Source: Streptomyces orinoci
GTDB lineage: Bacteria; Actinomycetota; Actinomycetes; Streptomycetales; Streptomycetaceae
Direction: 5' to 3'
Assembly (NCBI RefSeq): GCF_003121295.1
Contig: NZ_PHNC01000029.1
Location: 1,054,001-1,118,000 of the forward strand
DNA length: 64,000 nucleotides
The notes beneath the pieces are model-generated. The model ran no database searches. It saw nothing but the letters and a program-made list of their open reading frames with translations, and had not been told where the DNA came from. A program made the position numbers and the translations under genes. This document shows, piece after piece, positions 34,462 through 42,475 of this stretch. Numbering within the stretch: the stretch's first letter is position 1; each line of letters opens with the position of its first letter.

Positions 34462-36987
34462 CTACGCGGCGGCCGCCGCGTGGACCGGGCGGCCCCGGAG
34501 AGCCAGCCAGGTCGGCACCAGGGTGGCCGTCAGGGTCAAGGCGACCGCAGCCCCCACCACCACGCCATAGATGGAACCCGGCCCCGAAGGCCGGCAGCCG
34601 GCCCCCACCGCCACCCCGAAGGGCAGCAGCGTCGTGGCCGCCGCCACCGTACCCAGGGTGAGGCCGACCACCGCCACCAGCAGCCCCTCCACCGTCATCA
34701 TCCGCAGCACCTGCCCCCGCGTCGCCCCCGTCAGCCGCTGGAGGGCGAAGTCACGGCGCCGGTTGCCGACGGCAACGGCCGTGGAGTTGACCACCGACAG
34801 CGCGGTGTACGCCACCAGCATCCCGACGATCAGGTAGTTCACCCACGCCTGGGTGCGCGAATCCCGCGCCTGCCGGTCCAGTACCGCGTCCCGGTCCCCG
34901 GCCCGTACCCCCGGGTGCCGGGCGGCCAGTTCGCCGAGTTCGGTCATCAGCCGGTCCCGGGGGAACCCGTCCGCGGCCCGGATGAGGATCCGGCCGGGCA
35001 GCCCCTCGGTGGTGTGCGGAGCCAGCAGTTCCACGCTGGTCAGCGCCGACTCGTACCCCTCCCGCGCCGGGAAGAGGGCGACGATCCGTACGTCCGTCAC
35101 CGCACCGTCGCCCAGCCGCAGCCGCACCGTGTCGCCCAGCCCGCGCCCCATGCGGTGTGCCATCCGCTCCGGCAGGGCAAGGGTGGCGCCCCGCAGGTCC
35201 CGCAGGCTGCCCGCCACCGGGCGGATGGCCAGGGTCCGTTCGGCGGCCGTCCCATCGACCCCCTCGATGGCCAGACCCCGCTTGGTCTCCTCGCCGTCGT
35301 GCGGACGCTCGGTGTACACCCGGCTGCTCACCGACGCCCCGGCAGCGCCCACCCCGGGCAGCCGCCGCACATCGTCCACCAGTGCCGGGTCCAGCCCGCC
35401 GGCCGCCGAGGTGAGGACCGCGTCGGCCCGCAGGTTCTCCTCGGCCGCCCGGTCGGTGGCGCTCTGCACCCCGGTCTGGAGGTAGAGCATCCCGGTGGCG
35501 ATGGCGCTGGCCAGCATCAGCGGTGTGGCCACCGCCGCCGTCTTCACCGCGCTCACCCGGCAGTTGACCGCCGCCAGCCGTCCCGCCGCCCCGGTGAACA
35601 GCCGGACCGGCCAGTACAGCAGCATGGTCACCAGCTTCACGAACCAGGGCCCCAGCAGCGCCAGTCCAATGGCGCAGCACATCACCGTGGGACCCGCCGT
35701 GCTCGCCGCGACCGGTCCGCGCAGCACCAGCGCGGTGACCAGTCCAAGGGCCACGGTGCCGGCCAGGAACAGCAGCCCCAGCACCAGCCGCAGCGGCGTC
35801 AACCACCGCTGTGGTACGGCCACTTCGCCCAGCGCCTCCACCGGCCTGGCGTTCACCGCGCGCCCGGTGCCGAGCAGGGTGCCGGCGACAGTGGTCAGCA
35901 GCAGCGCCCCATAGGCGGGCAGGGCGGGGATCCAGCCATGGCGGTACACCATGGCGTCCGCCACCATGCCATGCTCCGTCATCCGCTCGAACAGCCACCG
36001 GCCCACCACCGGCCCCAGCGGCCAGGCCACCGCGGCGGCGGCCACCATCACCGCCAGCGACTCGCCGAGCAGCATCCGGCGCAGCTGGCCGGGGGCCGCG
36101 CCGATGGCCCGTAGCAGGGCCAGCTCACGGCGCCGCTGCTGGGCGGCCAGGCCGACGGTTCCGGCCACCACGAACATGGCCACGGCGATGGCCAGTCCGC
36201 CGAAGACCCCGGCGAGCGCGATCAGATCCTCGCCGCCCTGGAGCGCGTCCGGCTGCTCCGCCAGGCCCCGCCGGCCGCCGGTGAGCAGGGATACCCGCTC
36301 GCCCTTGAGCGCGGCGGCCACATCCTTGCGGTGTGCGCCGGGCGCGAGCCGGACGGCGATGTCGGACACCGTGTCCGGGCGGGGTGACAGCCGTACGGCC
36401 TCGGCGTCGCCGAAGAACAGGGTGGGGCGGGGCGCCCGCCCCCGCGCGATGCCGCTCACGGTGTATCCGGCGGAGCCGCCGTGCGCCGCGATCCGCAGCC
36501 GGTCGCCGACCGCCGCCTTCGCCCGCCGGGCGAGCGCCTGGTCCAGCACGACCTCGCCGGGGCGGGCGGGGGCGTGGCCGGCGGTCAGGGTGTACGGGGT
36601 GAGTGCGGCCGAACTCCAGCCGTGCGCCTGGGCGTTGGTGTGGATGCCGGGCATGGACACATCGAGGGTGCGCTCGGCTATGGCGGTGCGTACGCCGGGT
36701 ACGGCGCGTATCCGGTCGGTCAACTCGGCGGGCAGCTGGGCCCGCTCGGAGAGGTATACCTCCTTGCTGTGCTTCTTGCCCGGCTGGTGGATCCGGTAGG
36801 TCTGGTCTCCGGCGACCACCAGGTCCGCACCGGTGAGCCGCTGCGGCGGGACGGTGGAGCGGATGCCGGTCTCCATCAGTCCGCCGCAGGCCATCACGAT
36901 GACGGCCCCGATCACCAGGGCGAGGAAGGTGGCGGTGAAGGCGCCGATCCGGTGGCGCAGCGAACGCCGGGCGAGTTTGCCGATCAT
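34462..36987 (-). CDS. FtsX/MacB-type ABC transporter permease without adjacent ATPase
   Basis: 841 aa. It starts LARRSLRHRIGAFTATFLALVIGAVIVMACGG (first helix), followed by a large outside domain to about residue 245. Three helices follow (LAGVFGGLAIAVAMFVVAGTVG; AVMVAAAAVAWPLG; ALPAYGALLLTTVAGTLLG), with a repeat of the same architecture in the second half ending WVNYLIVGMLVAYTALSVVN and helices to the C-terminus. QQRRRELALLRAIGA and NRRRDFALQRLTGA are the paired FtsX motifs. Such permeases need a LolD/MacB-type ATPase, normally in the same operon. None is present within several kb, so it is an orphan or uses a shared ATPase. Function could be export of lipoprotein, peptide or antibiotic. 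Confidence 0.9.
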   Translation of the reverse strand: MIGKLARRSLRHRIGAFTATFLALVIGAVIVMACGGLMETGIRSTVPPQRLTGADLVVAGDQTYRIHQPGKKHSKEVYLSERAQLPAELTDRIRAVPGVRTAIAERTLDVSMPGIHTNAQAHGWSSAALTPYTLTAGHAPARPGEVVLDQALARRAKAAVGDRLRIAAHGGSAGYTVSGIARGRAPRPTLFFGDAEAVRLSPRPDTVSDIAVRLAPGAHRKDVAAALKGERVSLLTGGRRGLAEQPDALQGGEDLIALAGVFGGLAIAVAMFVVAGTVGLAAQQRRRELALLRAIGAAPGQLRRMLLGESLAVMVAAAAVAWPLGPVVGRWLFERMTEHGMVADAMVYRHGWIPALPAYGALLLTTVAGTLLGTGRAVNARPVEALGEVAVPQRWLTPLRLVLGLLFLAGTVALGLVTALVLRGPVAASTAGPTVMCCAIGLALLGPWFVKLVTMLLYWPVRLFTGAAGRLAAVNCRVSAVKTAAVATPLMLASAIATGMLYLQTGVQSATDRAAEENLRADAVLTSAAGGLDPALVDDVRRLPGVGAAGASVSSRVYTERPHDGEETKRGLAIEGVDGTAAERTLAIRPVAGSLRDLRGATLALPERMAHRMGRGLGDTVRLRLGDGAVTDVRIVALFPAREGYESALTSVELLAPHTTEGLPGRILIRAADGFPRDRLMTELGELAARHPGVRAGDRDAVLDRQARDSRTQAWVNYLIVGMLVAYTALSVVNSTAVAVGNRRRDFALQRLTGATRGQVLRMMTVEGLLVAVVGLTLGTVAAATTLLPFGVAVGAGCRPSGPGSIYGVVVGAAVALTLTATLVPTWLALRGRPVHAAAAA

Positions 36988-37105
36988 GCGCTCAACGCTA
37001 GGGAGGGGGCGAGCTCCCGCCCATGGGAACAGCAGGCGGGTTGGGGGTGGGGTTAGCCCTACTCAGGCGGAAGCTGAGTAGCAGTGCTCAGGTGTGGGGG
37101 TGGGC

Positions 37106-37218
37106 GGTGCGGCGAGGCTGGCCGCATGACGACGAGATTGATGCTGATCACGCGGCCATGCGTTTGCTTCGCCCTGCGGGCGGGGCGTGTCCGGGAGGAC
37201 GACGACCACGCGGGGCTG
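37106..37218 (+). repeat. Direct repeat copy 1 (about 113 bp), containing a small ORF
   Basis: This copy shares about 80-85% identity with 39096-39207, including GGTGCGGCGAGGC, GGCCGCATGACGAC, TTTGCTTCGCCCTGCGGGCG and GGCGTGTCCGGG. An ATG at 37126 opens a 56-codon frame beginning TTRLMLITRPCVCFALRAGR. Copy 2 keeps the same frame (45 codons, start 39116). The two copies bracket the AKR/TetR pair. They could be a duplicated small gene or the ends of a transferred segment. Confidence 0.65.
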
Positions 37219-37258
37219 GCCCCGGAACGAGCGGTCGCGTGCCACACGGGCGCCGATG

Positions 37259-38311
37259 TCATGCAGCAGGCGGAGGTGCGAGAACTGGTGGGTTGAGGCG
37301 GGCGAAGCCTTCCTGGCGCTGGTAAGGGAAGTACGGGTAGGGCGCCGTCTTGCCGCTCGCCGCATCGAGTTTGCCCATCTGGTCGGGCGTGAGCGTCCAG
37401 CCGATGGCACCAAGGTTCTGGCGTAGCTGCTCCTCGTCGCGGGCGCCGATGATGACGGAGGAGACGGTCGGTCGCTGCAACAACCATTTGATGGCGATCT
37501 GCGGAATGCTTTTGCCGGTCTCCTGAGCGATCTCGTCGAGGGCGTCCACGACGCGGTAGAGGTGTTCGTCTTCAACCGGCGGGCCGTAGTCCGCGGTGTG
37601 GTGCAGCCGGCTGTTGGCCGGCAGCGGCCGGCCACGGCGGACTTTGCCGGTGAGCCGTCCCCAGCCGAGCGGGCTCCAGACGAGGGCTCCGAGGCCCTGA
37701 TCGAGCCCGAGGGGCATCAGCTCCCATTCGTAGTCGCGGCCGATGAGGGAGTAGTAGACCTGATGTGCGACATAGCGCGGATGACCGTATCTCTCCGCGA
37801 TCGAGAGGGACTTCATCGCCTGCCAACCGGAGAAGTTGGAGATGCCGAGGTAGCGGACCTTCCCTGCTCGTACGAGATCGTCGAGTGTGGACAGGACTTC
37901 CTCGATCGGCGTGCCGGCGTCAAAGGCGTGCAGCTGGAACAGATCGATGTAGTCGGTGCCGAGCCGGCGCAGGGCGTCCTCGCATGCGGTGATCAGGCGC
38001 GAGCGGGAGGAGCCCGCATCCCCTGGGCCGTCACCCATCGGCAGGCCGGTCTTGGTGGACACGATCACGCGATCCCTGCGACCTTTGATCGCTTCGCCCA
38101 GCACCTCCTCGGAGGCCCCGCTGGAATAGACGTCCGCGGTGTCGAACATGGTGATCCCGGCGTCGAGGCAGATGTCCACAAGACGGCGTGCTTCTTGTGC
38201 ATCCGTGTTGCCCCAGGCGCCGAACAGCGGTCCTTGGCCGCCGAAGGTGCCGGCGCCGAAGCTCAGTGCGGGGACCTTGAGGCCGGATGTCCCCAGCCGC
38301 CTGTATTCCAT
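37259..38311 (-). CDS. Aldo/keto reductase
   Basis: 350 aa NADPH-dependent TIM-barrel oxidoreductase. ATG 38311 has GAGAGGAG six bases upstream and opens EYRRLGTSGLKVPALSFGAG, the standard AKR start. Catalytic tetrad: Asp in ITMFDTADVYSSG (also giving Tyr), Lys in IVSTKTGLP, and a His-type position in LFQLHAFD. NADP site near PTVSSVIIGARDEEQLRQNL. Closest in style to the YhdN/YajO-like general stress AKRs. Substrate unknown. It is divergent from a TetR gene and probably repressed by it through the inverted repeat between. Confidence 0.92.
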   Translation of the reverse strand: MEYRRLGTSGLKVPALSFGAGTFGGQGPLFGAWGNTDAQEARRLVDICLDAGITMFDTADVYSSGASEEVLGEAIKGRRDRVIVSTKTGLPMGDGPGDAGSSRSRLITACEDALRRLGTDYIDLFQLHAFDAGTPIEEVLSTLDDLVRAGKVRYLGISNFSGWQAMKSLSIAERYGHPRYVAHQVYYSLIGRDYEWELMPLGLDQGLGALVWSPLGWGRLTGKVRRGRPLPANSRLHHTADYGPPVEDEHLYRVVDALDEIAQETGKSIPQIAIKWLLQRPTVSSVIIGARDEEQLRQNLGAIGWTLTPDQMGKLDAASGKTAPYPYFPYQRQEGFARLNPPVLAPPPAA

Positions 38312-38341
38312 GGCTGCTCCTCTCTCGTAGCCCGACCCGAC

Positions 38342-38417
38342 TAATGGGCTTGGAGTTCCGTTAATGTGGAGTCCAACGTAGCAGGTCCGAGCGATTAACG
38401 AAACTGGAGTCCCATTA
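38342..38417. promoter_or_regulatory. Large inverted repeat between AKR and TetR genes
   Basis: Arm 38342-38365 (TAATGGG..AGTTCCGTTAAT) is matched by the reverse complement of 38394-38417 (ATTAACGAAACT..CCCATTA) at 19 of 24 positions. The second arm touches the TetR start codon, suggesting autorepression. Likely TetR operator pair controlling both genes. Confidence 0.65.
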
Positions 38418-39046
38418 TGGGTGCTGAGGGTGCGGATCCGGGAACCGTTCGTCCTGGAGGGCGTACGGCGCGGGTGCGGGCGTCGGTGCTGCGAGCGGCT
38501 GGGGACGCCTTGGCGGAGCACGGCTTTGCCCACCTGGACCTCGCCGACATCGCGCGCCGGGCCGAGGTGGGCAAGACCACCGTGTACCGCCGCTGGGGAA
38601 CGGTGACCAGCCTGGTGGCCGATTTGCTGCTGGACATGGCCGAGCAATCACTACCGCGTACCGAGACCGGCTCGCTGCTCGGTGACCTCAAGGCCAACGC
38701 CCGGCTCGTGCAACGGACCCTGGCCGACCCCCGGCAGGGAGCGCTGTTCAAGGCAGTGATCGCCGCCGCCACCTGCGAGGCCAGGACAGCCGAGGCCCTG
38801 CACCGCTTCTACGACATCCGCGTCAAGGAGTGGGCACCCTGCGTCCAGCAAGCCATCGACCGGGGCGAGGTGCCCGAGGGCACCGATGTCCACGAGGTCA
38901 TCCGCGCCGTCTCCGCCCCCCTCTATTACCGCCTGCTGACCAGCAGCGACCGCCTCGACGAAGCCGCCGCGGACCAGGCAGCCGAGGCCGCCGCGGCTGC
39001 GGCGCGCGCGGGAGCGTACCTGCGGGGCGACGAAGGTCGTGCGTGA
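38417..39046 (+). CDS. TetR-family regulator
   Basis: 209 aa. The HTH reads VRASVLRAAGDALAEHGFAH then LADIARRAEVGKTTVYRRWG, the classical TetR recognition helix. The C-terminal domain (LVQRTLADPRQGALFKAVIA, YDIRVKEWAPCVQQAIDRGE, VSAPLYYRLLTSSD) belongs to the TetR_C class seen with oxidoreductase or efflux partners. It is divergent from the aldo/keto reductase with an inverted repeat between starts. The inducer is unknown. Confidence 0.92.
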   Translation: MGAEGADPGTVRPGGRTARVRASVLRAAGDALAEHGFAHLDLADIARRAEVGKTTVYRRWGTVTSLVADLLLDMAEQSLPRTETGSLLGDLKANARLVQRTLADPRQGALFKAVIAAATCEARTAEALHRFYDIRVKEWAPCVQQAIDRGEVPEGTDVHEVIRAVSAPLYYRLLTSSDRLDEAAADQAAEAAAAAARAGAYLRGDEGRA

Positions 39047-39095
39047 CCGGCGTCCCCGCATCCGTCCCTGACCTCGGGTCATCGCGCGTGAGGGT

Positions 39096-39207
39096 GGTGC
39101 GGCGAGGCCGGCCGCATGACGACACTGACGCTGACCATGCGACCGCGCTTTTGCTTCGCCCTGCGGGCGGGGCGTGTCCGGGGGGACGACGACCATGCGG
39201 GGCTGAC
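39096..39207 (+). repeat. Direct repeat copy 2
   Basis: Second copy of the 113-bp element at 37106, same orientation. Its ATG (39116) opens a 45-codon frame, TTLTLTMRPRFCFALRAGR then DDDHAGL, aligned codon for codon with copy 1 through the conserved part. The rest of the 39047-39244 gap shows no gene. Confidence 0.65.
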
Positions 39208-39244
39208 TTCGGAGGGGGTGGTTGTGCTCCGCGCTGGGGGCGTG

Positions 39245-39285
39245 GGTGCCTGACCTCGTGGTTCCCCGCGCCCCTTACGGGGCGC
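39245..39285. repeat. Dispersed repeat hairpin overlapping the rhomboid-like stop codon
   Basis: TTCCCCGCGCCCCTTACGGG with GGCGCACCGGGCG is a short copy of the 3197 family. The TAA stop of the rhomboid-like gene (39275-39277) is inside its loop, so the last residues of that protein are encoded by the repeat. Confidence 0.7.
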
Positions 39286-39943
39286 ACCGGGCGCGTGTGC
39301 GGACGGTCGCGGAGCCCAAGGTCAGGGCCGCGCCCAGGACGGAGCCGGCCAGGAGGCCGATGCCGTGGTTGTTCCGCAGGACGCACAGCAGAGCACCGGC
39401 CACCGGCACCAGCAGTGCCGTCCATCGCAGCCCAGCCCGCTCCCCCGTGAGGGCATACGCACAGGCCAGCGCGCCGACCAGGCCGCAGAGTCCCACCGAG
39501 TCGCCGCCCCCGTGCACGCTCCAGCCCGCCATGCTCACCGCATGCGCCGCGATGCCGCTCAGCAGGAAGACCACCGGCATCAGTACCGGGCCCAGCAGTC
39601 GCTCGGCGGCCGGGGCGATGCCCACCAGGGCCGCGAGGTTGAAAGTCAGCTGCGTCCAGCCCGAGGTCTGCACCAGCAGGGCGGTCACCGCCCGCCACCA
39701 GGGTCCGTCGGGTGTGCGCTCCAGGTGGCCCATCACCCCGGGCACGGCGGTCTGCACCAGCGCCATCACCACCATTACCGCCAGCAGCCCGGCGGCCGCC
39801 CAGGGCACCGGCCGCCGCCAGAGCGCGGCCAGCAGTTGGGGCGGTGCGGTGCGGCGCCCGGTCGTCCGGGCGGCGATGATCTGCATCCCCGGGCCGATCA
39901 CGGCGACCGCACCGGCGTAGAGGGTGATGACGTGCGCGTTCAT
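39275..39943 (-). CDS. Rhomboid-like membrane protein
   Basis: 222 aa from ATG 39943, about seven membrane helices. Rhomboid-type hallmarks are partly kept. FNLAALVGIAP resembles the TM2 region with Asn but lacks the usual His before it, GGDSVGLCGLVGA places a Ser in an S-x-G setting on the next helices, and NNHGIGLLAGSVLG supplies the catalytic-type His. It may be an intramembrane serine protease or an inactive relative. Weak ribosome site. It is divergent from the MBL gene. Confidence 0.7.
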   Translation of the reverse strand: MNAHVITLYAGAVAVIGPGMQIIAARTTGRRTAPPQLLAALWRRPVPWAAAGLLAVMVVMALVQTAVPGVMGHLERTPDGPWWRAVTALLVQTSGWTQLTFNLAALVGIAPAAERLLGPVLMPVVFLLSGIAAHAVSMAGWSVHGGGDSVGLCGLVGALACAYALTGERAGLRWTALLVPVAGALLCVLRNNHGIGLLAGSVLGAALTLGSATVRTRARCAP

Positions 39944-40117
39944 GGTCGAAGCCTGCCGCAGACCCGCCGGGCCGCGACAGGGCGCTATGTCCGGAGACGG
40001 CCATGACATCTGTCTCCACCACCACCCCGCTCCCCCACCCGGAGAGCCGCTTCGGCGGCAAAGAACAAGACCCGGCCCCTCTACCTCTTCACACCCGCCC
40101 CGCGATACCCATGAGGC

Positions 40118-41017
40118 ATGGAGACCTCCCCCAACGACCCGCGCGACGCCTGGTATGTCGATTCGCGCTGCATCAACTGCGATGTCGCCAGACAGCTCGC
40201 TCCCGGGCTGATCAGGGAGGCCGAGGGACGTTCGGAGATCGTCCGCCGGCCGGAAAACGACGCGGAACTGCGGAAGTTGTATGCGGCCGCGCTCGCCTGC
40301 CCCACGCGTTCCATCCACGCGCCGGGGCGGCGGATCGATCCGGCGCTGGATCCCTTCCCGCTGGCGCTGGACGAGCGGCTGCTGCTCTGCGGCCATAACT
40401 CCCGCCTCACCGCGGGGGCCAACTCCTATCTGCTGCGCCGCCCTTCGGGCACCATGATGATGGTGGAAACACCGCGCTGGAGCGAGCAACTGGCCGCCCG
40501 CTACGAGGCGTTGGGCCCCGTGACGGACGTTCTGCTCACCCACCGCGACCATGTGGCGCACGGCCGCGCCTACGCCGACCGCTTCGGCGCCCGGCTGTGG
40601 ATCCACGAGGGCGACCTGGACGCCGCACCGGACGCGGATGCGGTGCTGCGCGGGCTGGAGCCGACGGAGATCGCACCGGGGGTCCTCGCCTTCCCGGTAC
40701 CCGGGCACACGGCGGGCAGTGTGCTGTACGTCGCCGATCAGCGCTACTGCTTCACCGGCGACAGCTTCTACTGGTCGCGGACGGACCAGGACCTGGCGGT
40801 GGCGGAATCGGTGACCTGGTACTCCATCGAGGAGCTGGCGGCCTCCCTGGCCCGGGTGGCGGCGGACGACCGGCTGCGGTTCGAGTGGGTGCTGCCGGGG
40901 CACGGCGACCGGCGCCGCCTCCCTGCGGAGGAGATGCGGGCGCGATTGCGGAAGCTGGCGGAGCGGACCGCCACGCTCCGGCCCCGGCCCATCGATTTCA
41001 CGGCGGTGCGCTGGTAG
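40118..41017 (+). CDS. Ferredoxin-like / metallo-beta-lactamase-fold hydrolase fusion
   Basis: 299 aa. The N-terminal 65 residues hold a short iron-sulfur ferredoxin motif: SRCINCDVARQLAP (C-x2-C) and ALACPTRSI (CP). The remainder is an MBL fold: LLTHRDHVAHG (an H-x-D-H-x2-H metal site), PVPGHTAGSVLYV, YCFTGDSFYW and VLPGHGDRR. The domain order resembles proteins where a cluster may serve electron transfer or stability. Substrate unknown; thioesterase, glyoxalase or sulfur-oxidation roles occur in the fold. A hairpin terminator at 41058 separates it from the rifamycin locus. Confidence 0.85.
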   Translation: METSPNDPRDAWYVDSRCINCDVARQLAPGLIREAEGRSEIVRRPENDAELRKLYAAALACPTRSIHAPGRRIDPALDPFPLALDERLLLCGHNSRLTAGANSYLLRRPSGTMMMVETPRWSEQLAARYEALGPVTDVLLTHRDHVAHGRAYADRFGARLWIHEGDLDAAPDADAVLRGLEPTEIAPGVLAFPVPGHTAGSVLYVADQRYCFTGDSFYWSRTDQDLAVAESVTWYSIEELAASLARVAADDRLRFEWVLPGHGDRRRLPAEEMRARLRKLAERTATLRPRPIDFTAVRW

Positions 41018-41057
41018 TTGGGCCGCCACGGCCCCTGCAGCGGGCGCCCATGACAAA

Positions 41058-41083
41058 GGCGAGGAGATTCACCACTCCTCGCC
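41058..41083 (+). terminator. Terminator after the MBL-fold gene
   Basis: GGCGAGGAG and CTCCTCGCC form a perfect 9-bp stem around ATTCACCA, 40 bp past the stop. It isolates the gene from the RAE-controlled unit. Confidence 0.75.
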
Positions 41084-41105
41084 ATGTTCAACATATAGCG
41101 CACCA

Positions 41106-41126
41106 GGGGCCTTGCGGCAAGGCCCC
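41106..41126. promoter_or_regulatory. Rifamycin-associated element (RAE)-like palindrome
   Basis: Two perfect 10-base arms, GGGGCCTTGC and GCAAGGCCCC, surround a central G, ending 58 bp before the glycosyltransferase start. The published RAE is a 19-bp inverted repeat, GGGGCTTGCGGCAAGCCCC, found upstream of rifamycin-inactivating genes in actinomycetes. Here each arm carries one extra C/G but the core CTTGCGGCAAG is identical. Confidence 0.8.
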
Positions 41127-41184
41127 GGTACTCCCGCAGAATTGCCCGCCTCAGGCCAGAAACCGCAGGAACGGGAGTTACCCA

Positions 41185-42390
41185 GTGCGTGTGTTGTTGG
41201 CGACCTATGGGTCGCGGGGGGACGTTGAGCCGCTGGTGGAACTCGCCGTGCAGTTGCGGGAACTCGGCGCGGAGGTGCGGATGTGCGCACCGCCGGACCA
41301 GGACTTTGTGGAGCTGCTGGCCCGGGCCGGGCTGCCGCTGATACCGGTCGGCCGCCCGATGCGCACCATGGTGCGGCCCGCGAACGCCTCCGAGGCGGGC
41401 CGGCGGGCGGCCGAACTGGCCGGGCAGTTCGACGCGGTGGCCGCGGCGGCCGAAGGGTGTGACGCGCTGCTGGCGAGCGGCCTCGCGCACTTCGCCGCCC
41501 GCTCGGTGGCCGAGAAGCTGGGCATTCCCTACCGGTACGCCACCTTCTGCCCGTTCCTGCTGCCCTCGCCGCACCAGGCGCCGCCGATGGCCGTGCTGCC
41601 GGGCCAGTCGCCGCCCCCGGAGGGGACCGGCAACCGGGAGCTGTGGGAGCTGAACGCCCGGCTCTTCAACACCCTGCACCGCGAATCGCTCAACGCCCAC
41701 CGGGCGTCGGTCGGCCTGCCGCCGGTGGACGGCGTCCGCGACTTCATCTTCACCGACCGGCCCTGGCTGGCGGCGGACCCGGTCCTGGCACCATGGCAGG
41801 AGACCCCGGAACTCGATGTGGTCCACACCGGCGCCTGGATCCTGCCGGACGAACGCCCGCTGCCGGAGGACCTGTTGGCGTTCCTGGCCGCCGGTGCCGC
41901 ACCGGTGTACGTCGGCCTGGGCAGCTCGCGCGGTGTCCCGGCGGAAGTCGCCCGGGTGGCCATCGAGGCGGTCCGCGCCCAGGGCCGCCGGGTGCTCATC
42001 GGACGCGGCTGGTCGGAGCTGGCCCTGATCGACGACCGGGACGACTGCTTCGCCGTCGGCGAGGTCAATCAGCAGGCGCTGTTCCGGCGGGTGGCGGCCG
42101 TGGTGCACCACGGCGGCGCGGGCACCACAACAACGGCCGCCCGGGCCGGGGCTCCGCAGGTGGTGGTGCCCCAGGGAGCGGACCAGCCCTACTGGGCGGG
42201 CCGGGTGACGGAACTGGGCATCGGCGCCGGGCTCGAAGGCCCCGTACCAAGCGTGGAGTCGCTGTCGGCCGCACTGCGTACGGCCCTGTCCCCGGAGACC
42301 GGCGCCCGCGCGAAGGCCGTGGCCGGGACGATCCGCACGGACGGGGCTTCGGTGGCGGCGAGGCTGCTGCTGGACACCATCGCCCGGTAG
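41185..42390 (+). CDS. rgt: Rifamycin glycosyltransferase-like GT-B (MGT/vancomycin GT family)
   Basis: 401 aa. GTG 41185 is placed by GGGAG eight bases upstream and by the family start VRVLLATYGSRGDVEPLVEL. GT-B features: N-terminal acceptor domain (MCAPPDQDFVELLARAGLPL), then the nucleotide-sugar domain with YVGLGSSRG and the signature VVHHGGAGTTTTAARAGAPQVVVPQGADQPYW. Glycosyltransferases of this family include Rgt, which inactivates rifamycins by glycosylating the ansa chain. The identification as Rgt rests on the RAE-like palindrome upstream and the HelR-like ATPase downstream, not on sequence motifs alone. Otherwise it could be a macrolide or glycopeptide-type GT. Probably induced by rifamycin through the RAE. 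Confidence 0.8.
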   Translation: MRVLLATYGSRGDVEPLVELAVQLRELGAEVRMCAPPDQDFVELLARAGLPLIPVGRPMRTMVRPANASEAGRRAAELAGQFDAVAAAAEGCDALLASGLAHFAARSVAEKLGIPYRYATFCPFLLPSPHQAPPMAVLPGQSPPPEGTGNRELWELNARLFNTLHRESLNAHRASVGLPPVDGVRDFIFTDRPWLAADPVLAPWQETPELDVVHTGAWILPDERPLPEDLLAFLAAGAAPVYVGLGSSRGVPAEVARVAIEAVRAQGRRVLIGRGWSELALIDDRDDCFAVGEVNQQALFRRVAAVVHHGGAGTTTTAARAGAPQVVVPQGADQPYWAGRVTELGIGAGLEGPVPSVESLSAALRTALSPETGARAKAVAGTIRTDGASVAARLLLDTIAR

Positions 42391-42430
42391 AGCCACGCGG
42401 GACCGCCCGCCCCCCTTTCCCCCACGCCCT

Positions 42431-42455
42431 GCCGCGCACCCTGACCGTGCGCGGC
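42431..42455 (+). other. Hairpin between rgt-like and helR-like genes
   Basis: GCCGCGCAC and GTGCGCGGC form a perfect 9-bp stem around CCTGACC. It lies 21 bp before the helR start and may act as a partial terminator or set the relative expression of the two genes. It is not a RAE. Confidence 0.5.
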
Positions 42456-42475
42456 CCCGGACCGGAGCCGATGCC

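Noticed and set aside
42431..42455. Second RAE before helR
   Set aside because: The palindrome GCCGCGCAC/GTGCGCGGC does not contain the CTTGCGGCAAG core and has a seven-base loop.
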